Assembly: GCF_000153405.2 (NCBI RefSeq)
Contig: NC_020802.1
Span: 2,127,883-2,191,882 of the forward strand
From: Psychromonas sp. CNPT3
Lineage (GTDB): Bacteria; Pseudomonadota; Gammaproteobacteria; Enterobacterales; Psychromonadaceae
Length of the DNA: 64,000 nucleotides
Reading direction: 5' to 3'
Below are positions 39,955 through 50,834 of the stretch, one piece after another (position 1 is the first letter of the stretch; each line of letters starts with the position of its first letter). The notes under the pieces were generated by a model. That model made no database searches. It was not told the DNA's origin and was given only the letters and a program-made list of their open reading frames with translations. A program made the position numbers and the translations under genes.

Positions 39955-40539
39955 TTAATTATCTTCGCTTATACGGCTAGAAGCGGCGCCTTGTTGATTT
40001 TTATATTTAGCATTGGCGCGTTTATTATACGGGCGAGCTGCTGGCGCTGATAAGGTTTCAAAATTCAACGCACCAATTGTCATCCCAGGGCGAAGTGCAA
40101 GTGGTAACTTACCACTGTTATAAAATTCTAGCACGATACAACCCGACCAGCCTGGATCAATGCGATGCGCCGTCACGTGCACCATTAAGCCGAGGCGCGC
40201 TAATGATGAACGACCATCTAACCAACCCACGATATTATCAGGTAACGTCACTTTTTCGAGCGTCACCGCAAGAGCAAGCTCACCGGGGTGCAGGTAAAAA
40301 GCTTCATCCGCAGGTATTATTATTTCGTCACTCATGATCTTATCAAGTGCTGCATTGACGTCTTCTTTTGGCCCTGAAAGATCGATATAAGGCATTTTAT
40401 GTTCATTGAACACGCGAAACTTATCACCAAGGCGAATATCAACACTCACACCTGAGATAGCATTCTCTGCAGGTCGAGGCTCTATGACTATTTTCCCTGA
40501 GTCTAAATATTCTTCTATATGGGTATCGCACAAACGCAT
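39955..40539 (-). CDS. dcd: dCTP deaminase
   Basis: Dcd of 194 residues, deaminates dCTP to dUTP on the way to dTTP. The [23 protein letters not shown] motif (about 110-132) and the catalytic Glu in LEFYNSG are present, plus the [16 protein letters not shown] segment. It forms homotrimers. It is a single gene; no terminator with a clear T run is seen. Confidence 0.97.
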   Translation of the reverse strand: MRLCDTHIEEYLDSGKIVIEPRPAENAISGVSVDIRLGDKFRVFNEHKMPYIDLSGPKEDVNAALDKIMSDEIIIPADEAFYLHPGELALAVTLEKVTLPDNIVGWLDGRSSLARLGLMVHVTAHRIDPGWSGCIVLEFYNSGKLPLALRPGMTIGALNFETLSAPAARPYNKRANAKYKNQQGAASSRISEDN

Positions 40540-40623
40540 GAGGGGGAGCTCCAGTAGTATTTTCCATTAATAATGGCAGTATACAGCCACCTCTTCATTT
40601 TAAAAGAAATTTTACGACAGGCA

Positions 40624-40656
40624 TAAAAAAAGGCCAGTCAGAGACTCGCCTTTTTT
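40624..40656 (-). terminator. Terminator of the cold-shock gene
   Basis: AAAAAGGC-AGTC / GACT-GCCTTTTT arms with one internal mismatch and T runs, 42 bases after the csp stop. Confidence 0.78.
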
Positions 40657-40697
40657 ATCAATTCAGAATGGACTATTTAAAGTCCATCGAGGCTATA

Positions 40698-40907
40698 TTA
40701 TAGCGCTACGATGTTTTCTGCTTGAGGACCTTTTTGACCTTGAGTAACAGTAAACTGTACTTTTTGGCCTTCAGCAAGAGTTTTAAAACCGTTGCTTACG
40801 ATTGCAGAGAAATGTGCAAAAACGTCAGGACCATTTTCTTGCTCGATGAAACCAAAGCCTTTAGATTCGTTGAACCATTTTACTGTACCGGTAGTAGTTG
40901 TAGACAT
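40698..40907 (-). CDS. CspA-family cold-shock protein
   Basis: 69-residue single OB-fold RNA/DNA-binding protein. RNP1 KGFGFI (about 17-22) and RNP2 VFAHF (about 30-34) are intact, preceded by [12 protein letters not shown]. It melts RNA structure and may act in the cold or constitutively; sequence alone does not tell CspA from CspC/E. The ribosome site is AGGA. A 306-base leader/intergenic region precedes it. Confidence 0.95.
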   Translation of the reverse strand: MSTTTTGTVKWFNESKGFGFIEQENGPDVFAHFSAIVSNGFKTLAEGQKVQFTVTQGQKGPQAENIVAL

Positions 40908-41213
40908 AATTATATCCTATTTATATTGACTAAATTAACCTTGATTGATCAAGGACTTTCGCTGGAAGTGTTGCTATTACTTATGAAGTATAGGATTCGG
41001 TACATAATACGGAACATTGAAACATAAATATCAAACGAACTTTCAAGCTACGACAAAGTATATATGCATAGACGTTATAGTCAATGTCTATTTACATAAA
41101 AAGAAGATGTTTTTACAAAATAAATACAATTTGTTCCACATTACATAAAGCTCTTCGCACTGCTCACACCTTTAATGTTATATTATTGCTCTTTAATAAT
41201 AATGAGTATATAG
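40908..41213. other. Divergent region between csp and the YaiI-family gene
   Basis: AT-rich and without open frames of note. A CCTTGAT / ATCAAGG stem at 40939-40954 lies about 30 bases upstream of the csp ATG; csp genes often have long structured leaders. Confidence 0.4.
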
Positions 41214-41672
41214 ATGACAATTTGGATAGATGCAGACGCTTGCCCGGTCCCTGTAAGGGATATTATTATACGCGCAAGCCAGCGTACTCAGTGCCCTCTT
41301 GTCTTTGTGGCCAATAGTCCACTCCCCTTACCTACACGTACATTGATCAAACGAGTACAGGTACCTCAAGGCTTCGATGTGGCAGATAATTACATTTTAC
41401 AACACGCCACAGACAAAGACTTAGTGGTGACTCAAGATATACCTTTAGCTGCTGAACTCGTTGCCTTGAAAATTTGCGCGCTTAACCCGCGAGGCGAACT
41501 TTATACGCCGGAGAATATTCGCCAACGTTTAGCAATGCGTAATTTTGCACAAGAAATGCGCGATATAGGACAAATTACCGGAGGACAAAATAAGTTTGCA
41601 GATAAAGAAAAACAGGCTTTTGCCAACGCATTAGATCGCTGGCTACAAAAAAATAAACCTTGCACCGCATAA
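41214..41672 (+). CDS. YaiI/YqxD family protein (UPF0178)
   Basis: 152 residues, the usual length. It starts MTIWIDADACPVPVRDIIIRA, the family signature with paired Asp, and keeps ADNYI, LVVTQDIPLAAE and RGELYTPENI. The fold is PIN-like, which suggests a nuclease, but the activity is unproven. It ends in an overlapping terminator stem. Confidence 0.92.
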   Translation: MTIWIDADACPVPVRDIIIRASQRTQCPLVFVANSPLPLPTRTLIKRVQVPQGFDVADNYILQHATDKDLVVTQDIPLAAELVALKICALNPRGELYTPENIRQRLAMRNFAQEMRDIGQITGGQNKFADKEKQAFANALDRWLQKNKPCTA

Positions 41673-41685
41673 GCTAGCAAGGTTT
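41655..41685 (+). terminator. Stem overlapping the end of the YaiI-family gene
   Basis: AAACCTTGC / GCAAGGTTT arms (41655-41663, 41677-41685) span the stop codon. The T tract is short (TTTATAG), so it may be a weak terminator. Confidence 0.5.
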
Positions 41686-41717
41686 ATAGTTGACTTAGGC
41701 CGTAAAAAATACGCTTA

Positions 41718-41878
41718 ATACCAAAGGAATTAATTAAGTTTTCATGTATTGCGCAGAAAAAATTAACACTAGCAAGGCGTGAGTTGCAGGAGATAGTTGT
41801 TCTCACTTCAAAACTCACAACGCAGCTAGAGATAATTTCAACAAGCAAGACGGGTAACCTTTTTAGTTCCTTTGGTAT
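41718..41878 (+). mobile_element. MITE-like repeat, copy 3
   Basis: 161 bp with ends ATACCAAAGGAATTAA and TTAGTTCCTTTGGTAT, inverted repeats with one mismatch in 16. Differs from copy 1 at about 7 positions. It ends three bases before the nqrM stop codon (nqrM is on the opposite strand). TA at each end fits a TA target site, as for IS630/mariner-type elements. Confidence 0.88.
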
Positions 41879-41881
41879 AAC

Positions 41882-42106
41882 TTATAAGATCCGTTCTTCT
41901 TTGTTAAGCAAAGCTAAGCGTTCACTTTCAGCGTCTCTGTGTTTACGTTTAGCACAGGGTTCAGGACAATCACATTCTTTGTCAATACCCACTGAAGCAA
42001 GTCCACCACAACTTCCAGCAATACTTTTTTTATTAAAAATATAGCCAATGGACATACCTAAAATTACCATTAAAAACACCACAAATGTGGCTACAAAATA
42101 AATCAT
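41882..42106 (-). CDS. nqrM: Na+-NQR maturation protein NqrM
   Basis: 74-residue protein with one N-terminal span (about 2-24) and a Cys-rich segment: GSCGGL, then KECDCPEPC. NqrM is needed to build the iron centre of Na+-NQR, between NqrD and NqrE. It is the last gene of the nqr-apbE unit, overlapping apbE by four bases (ATGA). A repeat element lies immediately after the stop. Confidence 0.94.
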   Translation of the reverse strand: MIYFVATFVVFLMVILGMSIGYIFNKKSIAGSCGGLASVGIDKECDCPEPCAKRKHRDAESERLALLNKEERIL

Positions 42107-43137
42107 GGGGCTCCCGTCACTAAATATTTTTTAAATGCATCTGTATATGACTCAATAAATTTATCACCTTCTTTTACTATTAAGAATACGGCTAATTGAT
42201 GCTTTTTAGCAAATTCGAGTCCGGCTTTAGGACCCAGCACGGTAATTGCCGTCGCATAACCATCCGCCAACATACAGCTTTTATGAATAACAGTAACCGA
42301 TGCGAGTTTATGAGTAATAGGTTTACCCGTACTTGGATCGATAGTATGAGAATAACGGATCCCATCATATTCATAATAATTTCGATAATCACCCGATGTT
42401 GCCACCGCATTATCACCAATATGCATGACTTGCTCAATATTTTGGCCTAGCGTAGGGCGCTCAATCGCTAACGTCCAAGGCTTTTGAGCAGGCTTCATAC
42501 CGTTAGCTCGTAACTCACCACCAATATCAACCAAGTAATTATTGATACCTAATGATTGTAAATACTGTGCTATTACATCGACGCCATAACCTTTCGCAAT
42601 CGATGAAAGATCAATATATAAGTCAGGAAGTGATTTTTGTAACGTCGTCCCTTGTACACTCAAATATTGACTGCCCACACGCGTCTTTTGCGTTGCAATC
42701 ATGCTATCTGTTGGGACTTTTGTCGGTTTTTTATCAGGACCAAAACCCCATAAATTAACCAAAGGCCCCACACTGATATCATAAGCGCCTTGCGACTCTT
42801 TAAATATTTTTAACGCAGCCTTAACCACCGAGGCAGTCGCTTTTGAAACAACAAAAGATTGTTTGCTTTGATTAAACAAAGAAAGCTCAGAGTGCACTCG
42901 ATAAGTCGACATTTGATCGTTGACCAATTCTAAGCGTTTATCTATTGCCGCTTTTAATTGGGTATTTGCAAAGGACGCTTGCTTTTGTTGCTCCGCATCT
43001 AATACAAAAGTAATTTTATAATAAGTGCCCATCGTATTACCTTGAAGTTGTACAACTTCAGGCTCAACTTTGGCACACGATGATAGGAAAAAGGCCAGCC
43101 CTATTAAGGCTAGCCATTTATTAATACGCAGGATCAT
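42103..43137 (-). CDS. apbE: FAD:protein FMN transferase ApbE
   Basis: Lipoprotein of 344 residues; the signal ends in FFLSSCAKVEP, a lipobox with Cys near 21. It transfers FMN from FAD onto Thr in SGAT-type motifs of NqrB, NqrC, RnfD and RnfG, all of which are in this window. Motifs: GNTMGTYYKITF, the DISVGPLVNLWGFGP region, KGYGVDVIAQYL, VDIGGELRANG, and SHTIDPSTGKPI near the metal site. It lies 6 bases after nqrF. Confidence 0.96.
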   Translation of the reverse strand: MILRINKWLALIGLAFFLSSCAKVEPEVVQLQGNTMGTYYKITFVLDAEQQKQASFANTQLKAAIDKRLELVNDQMSTYRVHSELSLFNQSKQSFVVSKATASVVKAALKIFKESQGAYDISVGPLVNLWGFGPDKKPTKVPTDSMIATQKTRVGSQYLSVQGTTLQKSLPDLYIDLSSIAKGYGVDVIAQYLQSLGINNYLVDIGGELRANGMKPAQKPWTLAIERPTLGQNIEQVMHIGDNAVATSGDYRNYYEYDGIRYSHTIDPSTGKPITHKLASVTVIHKSCMLADGYATAITVLGPKAGLEFAKKHQLAVFLIVKEGDKFIESYTDAFKKYLVTGAP

Positions 43138-43143
43138 TAATAA

Positions 43144-44364
43144 TCAACCAAAATCATCAAGCATGATGTTTTCGTCTTCAACACCTAAATCTTTAAGCAT
43201 CGCAATAACCGCTGCATTCATGATAGGTGGACCACACATATAAAACTCACAATCCTCTGGCGCTTCATGATCTTTAAGATAGTTTTCCAGCAATACATTA
43301 TGAATAAAGCCAGTATAACCTTCCCAATTATCTTCAGGCTGAGGGTCACTCAATGCCACATTCCAAGAAAAGTTTTCATTTTCAGCTGCGATTTGATCGA
43401 AGTCTTCAACATAAAACATTTCACGCTTAGAGCGAGCACCGTACCAGAAACTCACTTTACGTTTCGTCTCTAAACGGCGGAATTGATCGAAAATGTGTGA
43501 ACGCATTGGCGCCATACCAGCACCACCACCAATAAAGACCATTTCATTTTCAGTTTGCTGCGCAAAAAACTCACCAAACGGGCCAGATATTGTGACTTTA
43601 TCACCTTCTTTTAAACTAAAAATATAAGATGACATTTTACCACAAGGCAAAGACAGGTCGCGAGGTGGAGGCGTTGCTATACGCACATTAAGCATAATAA
43701 TGCCTTCTTCACCTGGATAGTTAGCCATTGAATAAGCACGAATAGTGTCATCTTCAACTTTAGACTCTAAATCAAAGAATTTAAAGTGCTCCCAATCACC
43801 ACGATATTGCGCTTCAATCTCATAATCTTTATATTTTACATGATGCGCAGGCGCTTCAATTTGAATATAACCACCGGCTTTAAACGGTACCGTTTCGCCA
43901 TCTGGAATTTGTAATTTAAGCTCTTTAATAAACGTCGCTTTATTATCATTTGAAAGCACCGTACATTCCCATTTTTTAACCCCAAAAATCTCTTCGGGTA
44001 GTTCAATGGTTAAATCTTCTTTAACGCTTACTTGACACGCTAAACGCTCACCTTCTTTGGCATCTTTTTTACTAATATGATCCAGCTCAGTCGGTAAAAT
44101 ATCACCACCGCCAGATTTAATTTTAACGCGACACTGGCCACACGTACCGCCACCGCCACACGCTGATGATACAAAGATACCCGAATTAGCCAATGCACCT
44201 AGTAGCTTACCGCCAGCTTGAGTGCTGATACTTTTATCTTCATCATCATTAATCGATATTTTAATATCACCAGTACTTACCAACTTAGATTTAGCGGCTA
44301 GAATAATAACAACTAACACTAAGACAATAATGGTAAACATGGCAACGCCGAGAAATATTTCCAT
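43144..44364 (-). CDS. nqrF: Na+-NQR subunit F (NADH dehydrogenase)
   Basis: 406 residues: an N-terminal membrane anchor (about 3-24), a 2Fe-2S ferredoxin domain with Cys69, Cys75, Cys78 and Cys110, then a ferredoxin-reductase-like FAD/NADH module (RAYSMANYP for [16 protein letters not shown] for NADH, ending in MLDDFG). It accepts electrons from NADH on the cytoplasmic side. 111 bases separate it from nqrE. Confidence 0.98.
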   Translation of the reverse strand: MEIFLGVAMFTIIVLVLVVIILAAKSKLVSTGDIKISINDDEDKSISTQAGGKLLGALANSGIFVSSACGGGGTCGQCRVKIKSGGGDILPTELDHISKKDAKEGERLACQVSVKEDLTIELPEEIFGVKKWECTVLSNDNKATFIKELKLQIPDGETVPFKAGGYIQIEAPAHHVKYKDYEIEAQYRGDWEHFKFFDLESKVEDDTIRAYSMANYPGEEGIIMLNVRIATPPPRDLSLPCGKMSSYIFSLKEGDKVTISGPFGEFFAQQTENEMVFIGGGAGMAPMRSHIFDQFRRLETKRKVSFWYGARSKREMFYVEDFDQIAAENENFSWNVALSDPQPEDNWEGYTGFIHNVLLENYLKDHEAPEDCEFYMCGPPIMNAAVIAMLKDLGVEDENIMLDDFG

Positions 44365-44475
44365 CGACTTTGTTCCTTGTATTACGGGGATAAGACCCCA
44401 AATTCAATAAATATAATCTAACCTTTCAAGGCAATTACCTATGTATCAATAAAATACGTAAATGCCTTTATTGAG

Positions 44476-45084
44476 TTACAACTGAATACCTGAAAATGAC
44501 ATAAACCCTAACGCCATTAATCCTGCAGTGACAAACGTGATACCTAATCCACGTAAACCATCGGGCACATCTGAATATTTCATTTTTTCACGAATACCCG
44601 CCAGCGCTACAATCGCAAGCGTCCAGCCAATACCACTACCCACACCGTAAACAGCCGATTCAAGTAATGTATATTCACGTTGCACCATAAATGCGACACC
44701 ACCAAAGATGGCACAATTCACAGTGATCAAAGGTAAAAAGATACCTAAGGCTTGGTATAAAACAGGAAAATACTTATCTAATATCATTTCTAATATTTGC
44801 ACTAAGGCTGCAATCACACCAATAAAGGTAATAAAGCCTAAGAAGCTAAGATCCGCATCTGGAAATCCAGCCCAAGCCAATGCACCTGGTGCTAATAGAT
44901 TAAAGTAAATGATTTGATTTACAGGGACAGAGATACCCAATACCACGATTACTGCGATACCCAAACCCATTGACGTTTTTACTTTTTTAGACACGGCCAA
45001 AAATGTACACATGCCTAAAAAGAATGCTAACGCCATATTTTCTATAAAAATAGAACGAATAAATAAACTAAGATAATGTTCCAT
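44476..45084 (-). CDS. nqrE: Na+-NQR subunit E
   Basis: 202-residue integral membrane protein with six spans, homologous to RnfA at 57730. A Cys in VNCAIFGG and its partner in the first helix (MCTF) help form the iron site with NqrD. 5 bases separate it from nqrD. Confidence 0.97.
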   Translation of the reverse strand: MEHYLSLFIRSIFIENMALAFFLGMCTFLAVSKKVKTSMGLGIAVIVVLGISVPVNQIIYFNLLAPGALAWAGFPDADLSFLGFITFIGVIAALVQILEMILDKYFPVLYQALGIFLPLITVNCAIFGGVAFMVQREYTLLESAVYGVGSGIGWTLAIVALAGIREKMKYSDVPDGLRGLGITFVTAGLMALGFMSFSGIQL

Positions 45085-45089
45085 CTAAA

Positions 45090-45722
45090 TTACTCCTTGG
45101 GCTCAACTTGATCTGGACGGATCGTGCGGATCGCCCAGATAAGACCACCAATAATAAAAAAGGCACTCGGGGGAAGCAATAGCAACCCATTACTTTGGTA
45201 CCAACCACCATTTGATGTTAGTGGTAAGATTTCAATACCAAATAAAGCACCAGAGCCAAATAACTCACGGAAACCGCCCACTAGCATAAGAATAAAGCCG
45301 TAACCTAAACCATTACCAACACCATCCATAAAACTTGCAAATGGCTTATTTTTCATTGCAAAGGCTTCTGCACGTCCCATCACGATACAATTGGTAATGA
45401 TCAAACCAACATAAACAGATAGCTGCTTTGAAATACCAAAGGCATACGCTTTTAATACTTGATCAACAACGATAACCAAAGATGCGATGATCGCCATTTG
45501 TACAATAATACGTACACTATTGGGGATGTAATTACGGATCATTGAAATAAACATGCTTGAGAAAGCCGTTACCAACAATACTGCCATTGTCATTACGAGC
45601 GCAGTTTCTAATGTAGACGTTACTGCAAGCGCTGAACAAACACCGAGCACTTGTAATGCAATCGGGTTATTACTCACCACCGGAGAGGTTATGATCTCTC
45701 TTAATTCACTTGATTTAGCCAT
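45090..45722 (-). CDS. nqrD: Na+-NQR subunit D
   Basis: 210-residue membrane protein with six spans, homologous to RnfE. The [18 protein letters not shown] and [15 protein letters not shown] motifs supply Cys for the membrane iron centre. It overlaps nqrC by 8 bases. Confidence 0.97.
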   Translation of the reverse strand: MAKSSELREIITSPVVSNNPIALQVLGVCSALAVTSTLETALVMTMAVLLVTAFSSMFISMIRNYIPNSVRIIVQMAIIASLVIVVDQVLKAYAFGISKQLSVYVGLIITNCIVMGRAEAFAMKNKPFASFMDGVGNGLGYGFILMLVGGFRELFGSGALFGIEILPLTSNGGWYQSNGLLLLPPSAFFIIGGLIWAIRTIRPDQVEPKE

Positions 45723-46488
45723 TATTTAACGCTCCTTGATGTACTTTATTCAAGAAAGGACCAAAACCTAACTCTCCTAACCAAAATGTAAAGGAATGTT
45801 GAACCCCAACACTGGTTAATGTTGCGCCTGATAAGCCATCAATTTCATGTATAGAATCAGCCGGTGCGACACCTTTAACTATTTTAATTGCAGGTTTGCC
45901 ATTTTCATCAAATAACTTTTTACCTACAAATAATGCGCGCCAACGAGGATTTTCAACTTCACCACCCAGTCCAGGCGTTTCGCCTTGCTCATAATAGGTG
46001 ATATCTTCAATCGTATTACCGTCCATTTGGATAGCAACAAAGGCATACATAGTAGACCACAAGCCTGCGCCATGGATCGGTAATATAATGCGTTGTAATT
46101 TACCGTTATCATCCGACACTAAATACACCGTTGCAAGATTGGCTCTACGTCCAATTTTTGCTACATTTTGATCTGCATTTAATTTGATACTGCGTGCAGG
46201 ATCTTTTGCAGCCAGACGCTGATCGTAATTTGCATCGTCACTAACAAATTCACCCGTTGCTAAATCAACTAATTTAGTTTGAATGTTTGATGCAAATATT
46301 TCAGTGATCGTTTTATCGTTGTGTACGCCCGCAACCGCTAAGATATTTTGTTGTTTATCCTTGGCTTTATTTGCTATTTGTAACGGACGTAAACCAACAG
46401 CGGCTCCCGCCACTATGATCGAGCACACGAGACAGACAGCAAGCACCACTAATATAGTGCGTGAAAATGTTTCTTGTTGATTAGCCAC
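45715..46488 (-). CDS. nqrC: Na+-NQR subunit C
   Basis: 257 residues from a GTG at 46488 with GGAGG 7 bases upstream, the same length as the Vibrio cholerae subunit; an in-frame ATG at 46557 lies inside nqrB and is rejected. One N-terminal span, then a periplasmic FMN domain with the SGAT motif at about 220-223, where ApbE attaches FMN to the Thr. It overlaps nqrB by 8 bases. Confidence 0.96.
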   Translation of the reverse strand: MANQQETFSRTILVVLAVCLVCSIIVAGAAVGLRPLQIANKAKDKQQNILAVAGVHNDKTITEIFASNIQTKLVDLATGEFVSDDANYDQRLAAKDPARSIKLNADQNVAKIGRRANLATVYLVSDDNGKLQRIILPIHGAGLWSTMYAFVAIQMDGNTIEDITYYEQGETPGLGGEVENPRWRALFVGKKLFDENGKPAIKIVKGVAPADSIHEIDGLSGATLTSVGVQHSFTFWLGELGFGPFLNKVHQGALNNG

Positions 46489-47686
46489 GAGATAACCTCC
46501 GTTTGATATTACCTTGTACAACAAAGTAGTCGAACAATGGCGCAAATAAGTTAGCAAACAAAATGGCTAACATCATGCCTTCTGGAAAAGCAGGATTAAG
46601 CACACGGATAAGCACCGCCATTACCCCTATCAAAATACCGTACATCCATTTACCTTTATTGGTAAAGGAGGCAGAGACGGGATCGGTTGCCATAAATATC
46701 ATACCAAAAGCAAAGCCACCCATTACTAAATGCCAATACCAAGGTAATGCAAACATATTGTTCGTTACACTGCCAATACCGTTAAACATCGTAGATAATG
46801 CAATCATACCTATCATGACACCTGCAATAATACGCCAAGAAGCAATCCCCGTTGCGACGATGAATAGACCACCGATTAAAATGGCTAAGGTAGACACCTC
46901 ACCCATACTGCCTTGCATGTTACCTAAGAAAGCGTCCATCCAGCTAAGACCTGAATTTGCCAAAGACTCCATACCACCTTGTGAGACCATGCTTAATGAT
47001 GTTGCGCCAGAGAAGCCATCAACCGCAGTCCAAACTGCATCACCCGATATGTTAGTCGGATAAGCAAAAAACAAGAAAGCACGCCCAGCAAGTGCTGGAT
47101 TTAAAAAGTTACGCCCGGTGCCACCAAAAATTTCTTTGGCAACAACAACACCAAATGTAATACCAAGTGCAACCTGCCAAAGAGGTAACGTTGCCGGCAC
47201 TATCAATGCAAATAAAACAGAAGAAACAAAGAAACCTTCATTGACTTCATGCTTACGTACACTGGCGAATAAAACTTCCCAAAAACCACCGACAATAAAT
47301 GTCACCGCGTAAATAGGTATAAAATACATCGCGCCAAAGACGAAGTTATCAAGCAACGATGTGCCTGCGCCCATCGTTACACCTAGCAGGTTTAATATGA
47401 TCAGGCGCCAATCATCGATAGCACCAAAACCATTAGCAATCGCTAAATTAGCTTGCACGCCGGTATTGTACATACCAAAAAACATTGCTGGAAAAGTCGC
47501 TATCCAAACAAAAATCATCATACGTTTTAAATCTAAATTATCACGTACGTGAGTGAGTCCTTTGGTAACATGACCCGGAGTATAAAAAAATGTAGCCGTT
47601 GCTTCAAACAGGGCATACCATTTTTCATAACGACCCCCCGCTTCAAAATGGGGCTCCATTTTCTCAAGAATATTCTTAAGATTCAT
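46481..47686 (-). CDS. nqrB: Na+-NQR subunit B
   Basis: 401-residue membrane subunit with about ten spans, homologous to RnfD. The FMN attachment motif SGAT is at 226-229 ([11 protein letters not shown]). It also binds riboflavin and ubiquinone, and is central to sodium translocation in V. cholerae. 2 bases separate it from nqrA. Confidence 0.98.
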   Translation of the reverse strand: MNLKNILEKMEPHFEAGGRYEKWYALFEATATFFYTPGHVTKGLTHVRDNLDLKRMMIFVWIATFPAMFFGMYNTGVQANLAIANGFGAIDDWRLIILNLLGVTMGAGTSLLDNFVFGAMYFIPIYAVTFIVGGFWEVLFASVRKHEVNEGFFVSSVLFALIVPATLPLWQVALGITFGVVVAKEIFGGTGRNFLNPALAGRAFLFFAYPTNISGDAVWTAVDGFSGATSLSMVSQGGMESLANSGLSWMDAFLGNMQGSMGEVSTLAILIGGLFIVATGIASWRIIAGVMIGMIALSTMFNGIGSVTNNMFALPWYWHLVMGGFAFGMIFMATDPVSASFTNKGKWMYGILIGVMAVLIRVLNPAFPEGMMLAILFANLFAPLFDYFVVQGNIKRRLSRG

Positions 47687-47688
47687 TC

Positions 47689-49029
47689 TTAGCCTTCCTT
47701 TTCGATTTTGCTGAGATTATTACGTAATATCGAGGCATAATCGTACTTACCCGGACATACGTAGGTGCATAACGCTAAATCTTCTTCGTCTAATTCTAAA
47801 CAACCTAATTCTTGTGCAGAGTCAGTATCCTCTACGATCAGGTCACGCAGTAATAAAGTGGGAAGAATATCAAGTGGCATAATACGTTCATATTGACCAA
47901 TCGGTACCATAGCGCGTTTACTACCACCTGTTGTGGTCGTAAATGCAAAGCGTTTGGCACGATTTAACGTTGAAAGGAAAACACGGGCAACGGAATGCTT
48001 ATTGAATCCCGGGACACCCCAGCCAAATAATTCTTTCTCATAACCTTCAATTAAGGCTGAAATTTGATTGTGATAACGACCCAGATACGCATGTGCACCT
48101 TGTGCGACAACGCCACATAAAACAGATCCTGAAATAACACGCACTTCACCGCTGTGTATTTCATTTTCAGTCAACTGCACAATGGAAGCACCTATTTGCG
48201 TACGTAATAAACGAGGTTTATTCACCGCAGGGCCCGCTAACGAGATAACGCGCTCAACATAAAGTTCACCCGTTACAAATAATTTACCTAGCGCAATCAC
48301 ATCTTGATAATTAATAGACCAAACTTTTTTAGTAACAGAGACAGGATCAATAAAATGGATATGTGTTCCTGCAAGTCCAGCAGGATGAACGCCTGAAAAT
48401 TCTTTTTCAATGACGTTATCAAGAGGCGAGCTTGGTAGAGCTTCGCTACCTTTACAAACGTAAACATTGCTTTCGCTAAGCTGAGCAATTAACGACAAAC
48501 CATCGATAAAAGCTTGTTGATTATCATTAATAATCAAAGCCGCATTGGCTGCGAGAGGATTAGTATCCATCGCCGTTACAAAAATAGACGCAGGTCGCGC
48601 ATCAATCGCGGGTACTTTACTAAATGGACGGGTGCGAAAAGCGGTCCACATTCCCGAATTAACAAGGTTATCAACAATATCTTGACGCGCTATTTGTGCA
48701 AGTTCAGAACTTGCATAAGTAGGGAATAATATGTTTTCTTGACCTTCGATTGAAATGACAACAGATTGTAAAACCCGTTTGGCACCACGATTTATTTCTT
48801 TCACTACACCGGATGCTGGAGCGGTAAATTTAACGCCAACATTCTTCTTATCTAAGAAGAGAACTTGACCTTTCTTTACAATATCGCCAACTTTAACTGC
48901 CATTGACGGACGCATACCAACATATTCTTCACCCAGTATAGCAACTTCAGTAATGGTTGGACCATTATGAATGATTTGCTCTGGCGCTCCACTTATTGGA
49001 AGATCCAGTCCTTTTTTGATAGTAATCAT
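47689..49029 (-). CDS. nqrA: Na+-NQR subunit A
   Basis: 446 residues from the ATG at 49029 ([12 protein letters not shown]), the same start and length as V. cholerae; the frame is open 17 codons further without similarity. A cytoplasmic subunit related to RnfC but without Fe-S motifs. First gene of nqrABCDEF-apbE-nqrM. The ribosome site is weak. It is preceded by about 260 bases with no gene, expected to hold the operon promoter. Confidence 0.97.
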   Translation of the reverse strand: MITIKKGLDLPISGAPEQIIHNGPTITEVAILGEEYVGMRPSMAVKVGDIVKKGQVLFLDKKNVGVKFTAPASGVVKEINRGAKRVLQSVVISIEGQENILFPTYASSELAQIARQDIVDNLVNSGMWTAFRTRPFSKVPAIDARPASIFVTAMDTNPLAANAALIINDNQQAFIDGLSLIAQLSESNVYVCKGSEALPSSPLDNVIEKEFSGVHPAGLAGTHIHFIDPVSVTKKVWSINYQDVIALGKLFVTGELYVERVISLAGPAVNKPRLLRTQIGASIVQLTENEIHSGEVRVISGSVLCGVVAQGAHAYLGRYHNQISALIEGYEKELFGWGVPGFNKHSVARVFLSTLNRAKRFAFTTTTGGSKRAMVPIGQYERIMPLDILPTLLLRDLIVEDTDSAQELGCLELDEEDLALCTYVCPGKYDYASILRNNLSKIEKEG

Positions 49030-49287
49030 ATTTATTTGCACTATGTTTACGGGAAGAAAAGTTAAATACTTTATACGCAATTAAAATACGCGTATCTAAC
49101 TACTTAAAGTAACCTTATTAACCAACTTATTAACGATTTCTTAACAACTCAACTAAAATATTATTTGCAATAATACCACTATAAATAGGGGGATTCCATC
49201 GCTAAAACAATTGCTTTCGTGCTAAGTTCAAAATTTTATGTAAATTAAAGTAACAAACATATAATTTTTATCTTTTTTGTAAAAAAA

Positions 49288-49599
49288 CTATTTACCCCCA
49301 CCTAAACAATCACTTGAAATAGGGGCTATGTTGTTTTTTTGGCTCCACTGTTCGGGTGTATAAGTATGCAAAGCGAGAGCATGTATGGGCCCTGCTAATT
49401 GCTCCGCCAAAATAGCGTTGATTAAACGGTGCCTCGCTAGCAAAGGCATCCCTATAAATTGAGAGCTACTCACAATCACCTTGAAATGTGTTTCAGAATT
49501 AGGTGGCACGGCATGCCTCATACTCTCATTTTCAACATTTAAGTATTCAACATCTATCTGCGTGTTTATTTTTGCTTCTATTATTGCTTGCACCTTCAT
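49288..49599 (-). CDS. bolA: BolA-family protein
   Basis: 103 residues with the BolA core: ENESMRHAVPPNSETHFKVIVSS and RHRLINAIL, ending in a conserved HALALHTYTPEQW segment. BolA binds monothiol glutaredoxin with a 2Fe-2S cluster and affects morphology and stress genes. It is next to nqrA, as in vibrios, and divergent from bpt. Confidence 0.95.
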   Translation of the reverse strand: MKVQAIIEAKINTQIDVEYLNVENESMRHAVPPNSETHFKVIVSSSQFIGMPLLARHRLINAILAEQLAGPIHALALHTYTPEQWSQKNNIAPISSDCLGGGK

Positions 49600-49651
49600 C
49601 TATCTCTATCCTTACTCTAATTTTCAAGCCTTTTAGAATAGCAGGTGTACA

Positions 49652-50371
49652 TTGAGCACTCAATTAAGATCATTAAATATGCATGTAACCCAGCCCTTTA
49701 CTTGCGCTTATTTAGCAAATAAATCCACACGCCTAATGATGCTAGTAGAGCCCTTTCAAAATGCAAATACATATTACCCAATTCTCCTTCAAAATGGATT
49801 TAGACGCAGCGGAGAGCAAATTTATCGTCCGGACTGTGAGCAATGCCAAGAATGCCAATCGCTACGCATCAATGTCAGTGAATTTATTTTATCTCGCAGT
49901 CAAAAACGTTTACTGAATAAAAACCAACACTTTAAAGTGAAAATAAGCAAAAAGAATAAACCGGAATACTTCTCACTGTATCAACGCTACATTGATACAA
50001 TACATAAAGATGGCGATATGTACCCTGCGACCTATGAGCAATATAGCGGTTTTCTAGCATCGGTTTGGTGCGATATGATTTTTATCGAAATTTATGACGA
50101 TAAAAAGTTGATTGCGGTCAGCGTCACAGATAAAATCGGGACGCTGCCTAATAGTGCATGGAGTGCGGTCTATTGTTTTTACGATCCACTCTATCAGTCC
50201 GTTTCTTTGGGCAAATTTGCTATATTGAAACAACTCGCACTGGCAAAGGACCTAAATATAGAATATTTATATTTAGGCTATTACATCAAAAATTGTCAAA
50301 AAATGAATTACAAAACACAGTTTAATCCGCATCAGCGCTTTATTAACGGTTTATGGTTAAGCTTCGACTAA
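49652..50371 (+). CDS. bpt: Aspartate/glutamate leucyltransferase (Bpt)
   Basis: 239 residues from a TTG at 49652 with AGG 7 bases upstream; this gives an N-terminus like relatives, while the first ATG (49679) would lose nine residues. It transfers Leu from tRNA to N-terminal Asp or Glu, marking proteins for ClpS-ClpAP. The CxxC-type motif CEQCQECQSLRINV and GNAT-like YLYLGYYI and MNYKTQF segments are present. It stands where E. coli has aat, next to infA and clpA-clpS. Confidence 0.94.
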   Translation: MSTQLRSLNMHVTQPFTCAYLANKSTRLMMLVEPFQNANTYYPILLQNGFRRSGEQIYRPDCEQCQECQSLRINVSEFILSRSQKRLLNKNQHFKVKISKKNKPEYFSLYQRYIDTIHKDGDMYPATYEQYSGFLASVWCDMIFIEIYDDKKLIAVSVTDKIGTLPNSAWSAVYCFYDPLYQSVSLGKFAILKQLALAKDLNIEYLYLGYYIKNCQKMNYKTQFNPHQRFINGLWLSFD

Positions 50372-50453
50372 TGCTTATTTGCGCAAATTGGATTAATAAA
50401 TAAGCAACAAACCTTTACCCTAAGTCATTATTCTGGCATGATGCGCCGATTGA

Positions 50454-50762
<309 letters not shown>

Positions 50763-50790
50763 TCGTTCGTCTCGCGCTGACTTAAAGTCA

Positions 50791-50817
50791 AAAAAAAACC
50801 AGCATTGCTGGTTTTTT
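50791..50817 (+). terminator. Shared terminator between infA and clpA
   Basis: AAAAACCAGCA / TGCTGGTTTTT arms with a tiny loop and A/T runs for both directions. Confidence 0.88.
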
Positions 50818-50834
50818 ACTTTTCTAAACCTAAC

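Noticed and set aside
46563-47063. 166-codon frame opposite nqrB
   Set aside because: Antisense to a conserved membrane subunit; composition mirrors the reverse of transmembrane codons.
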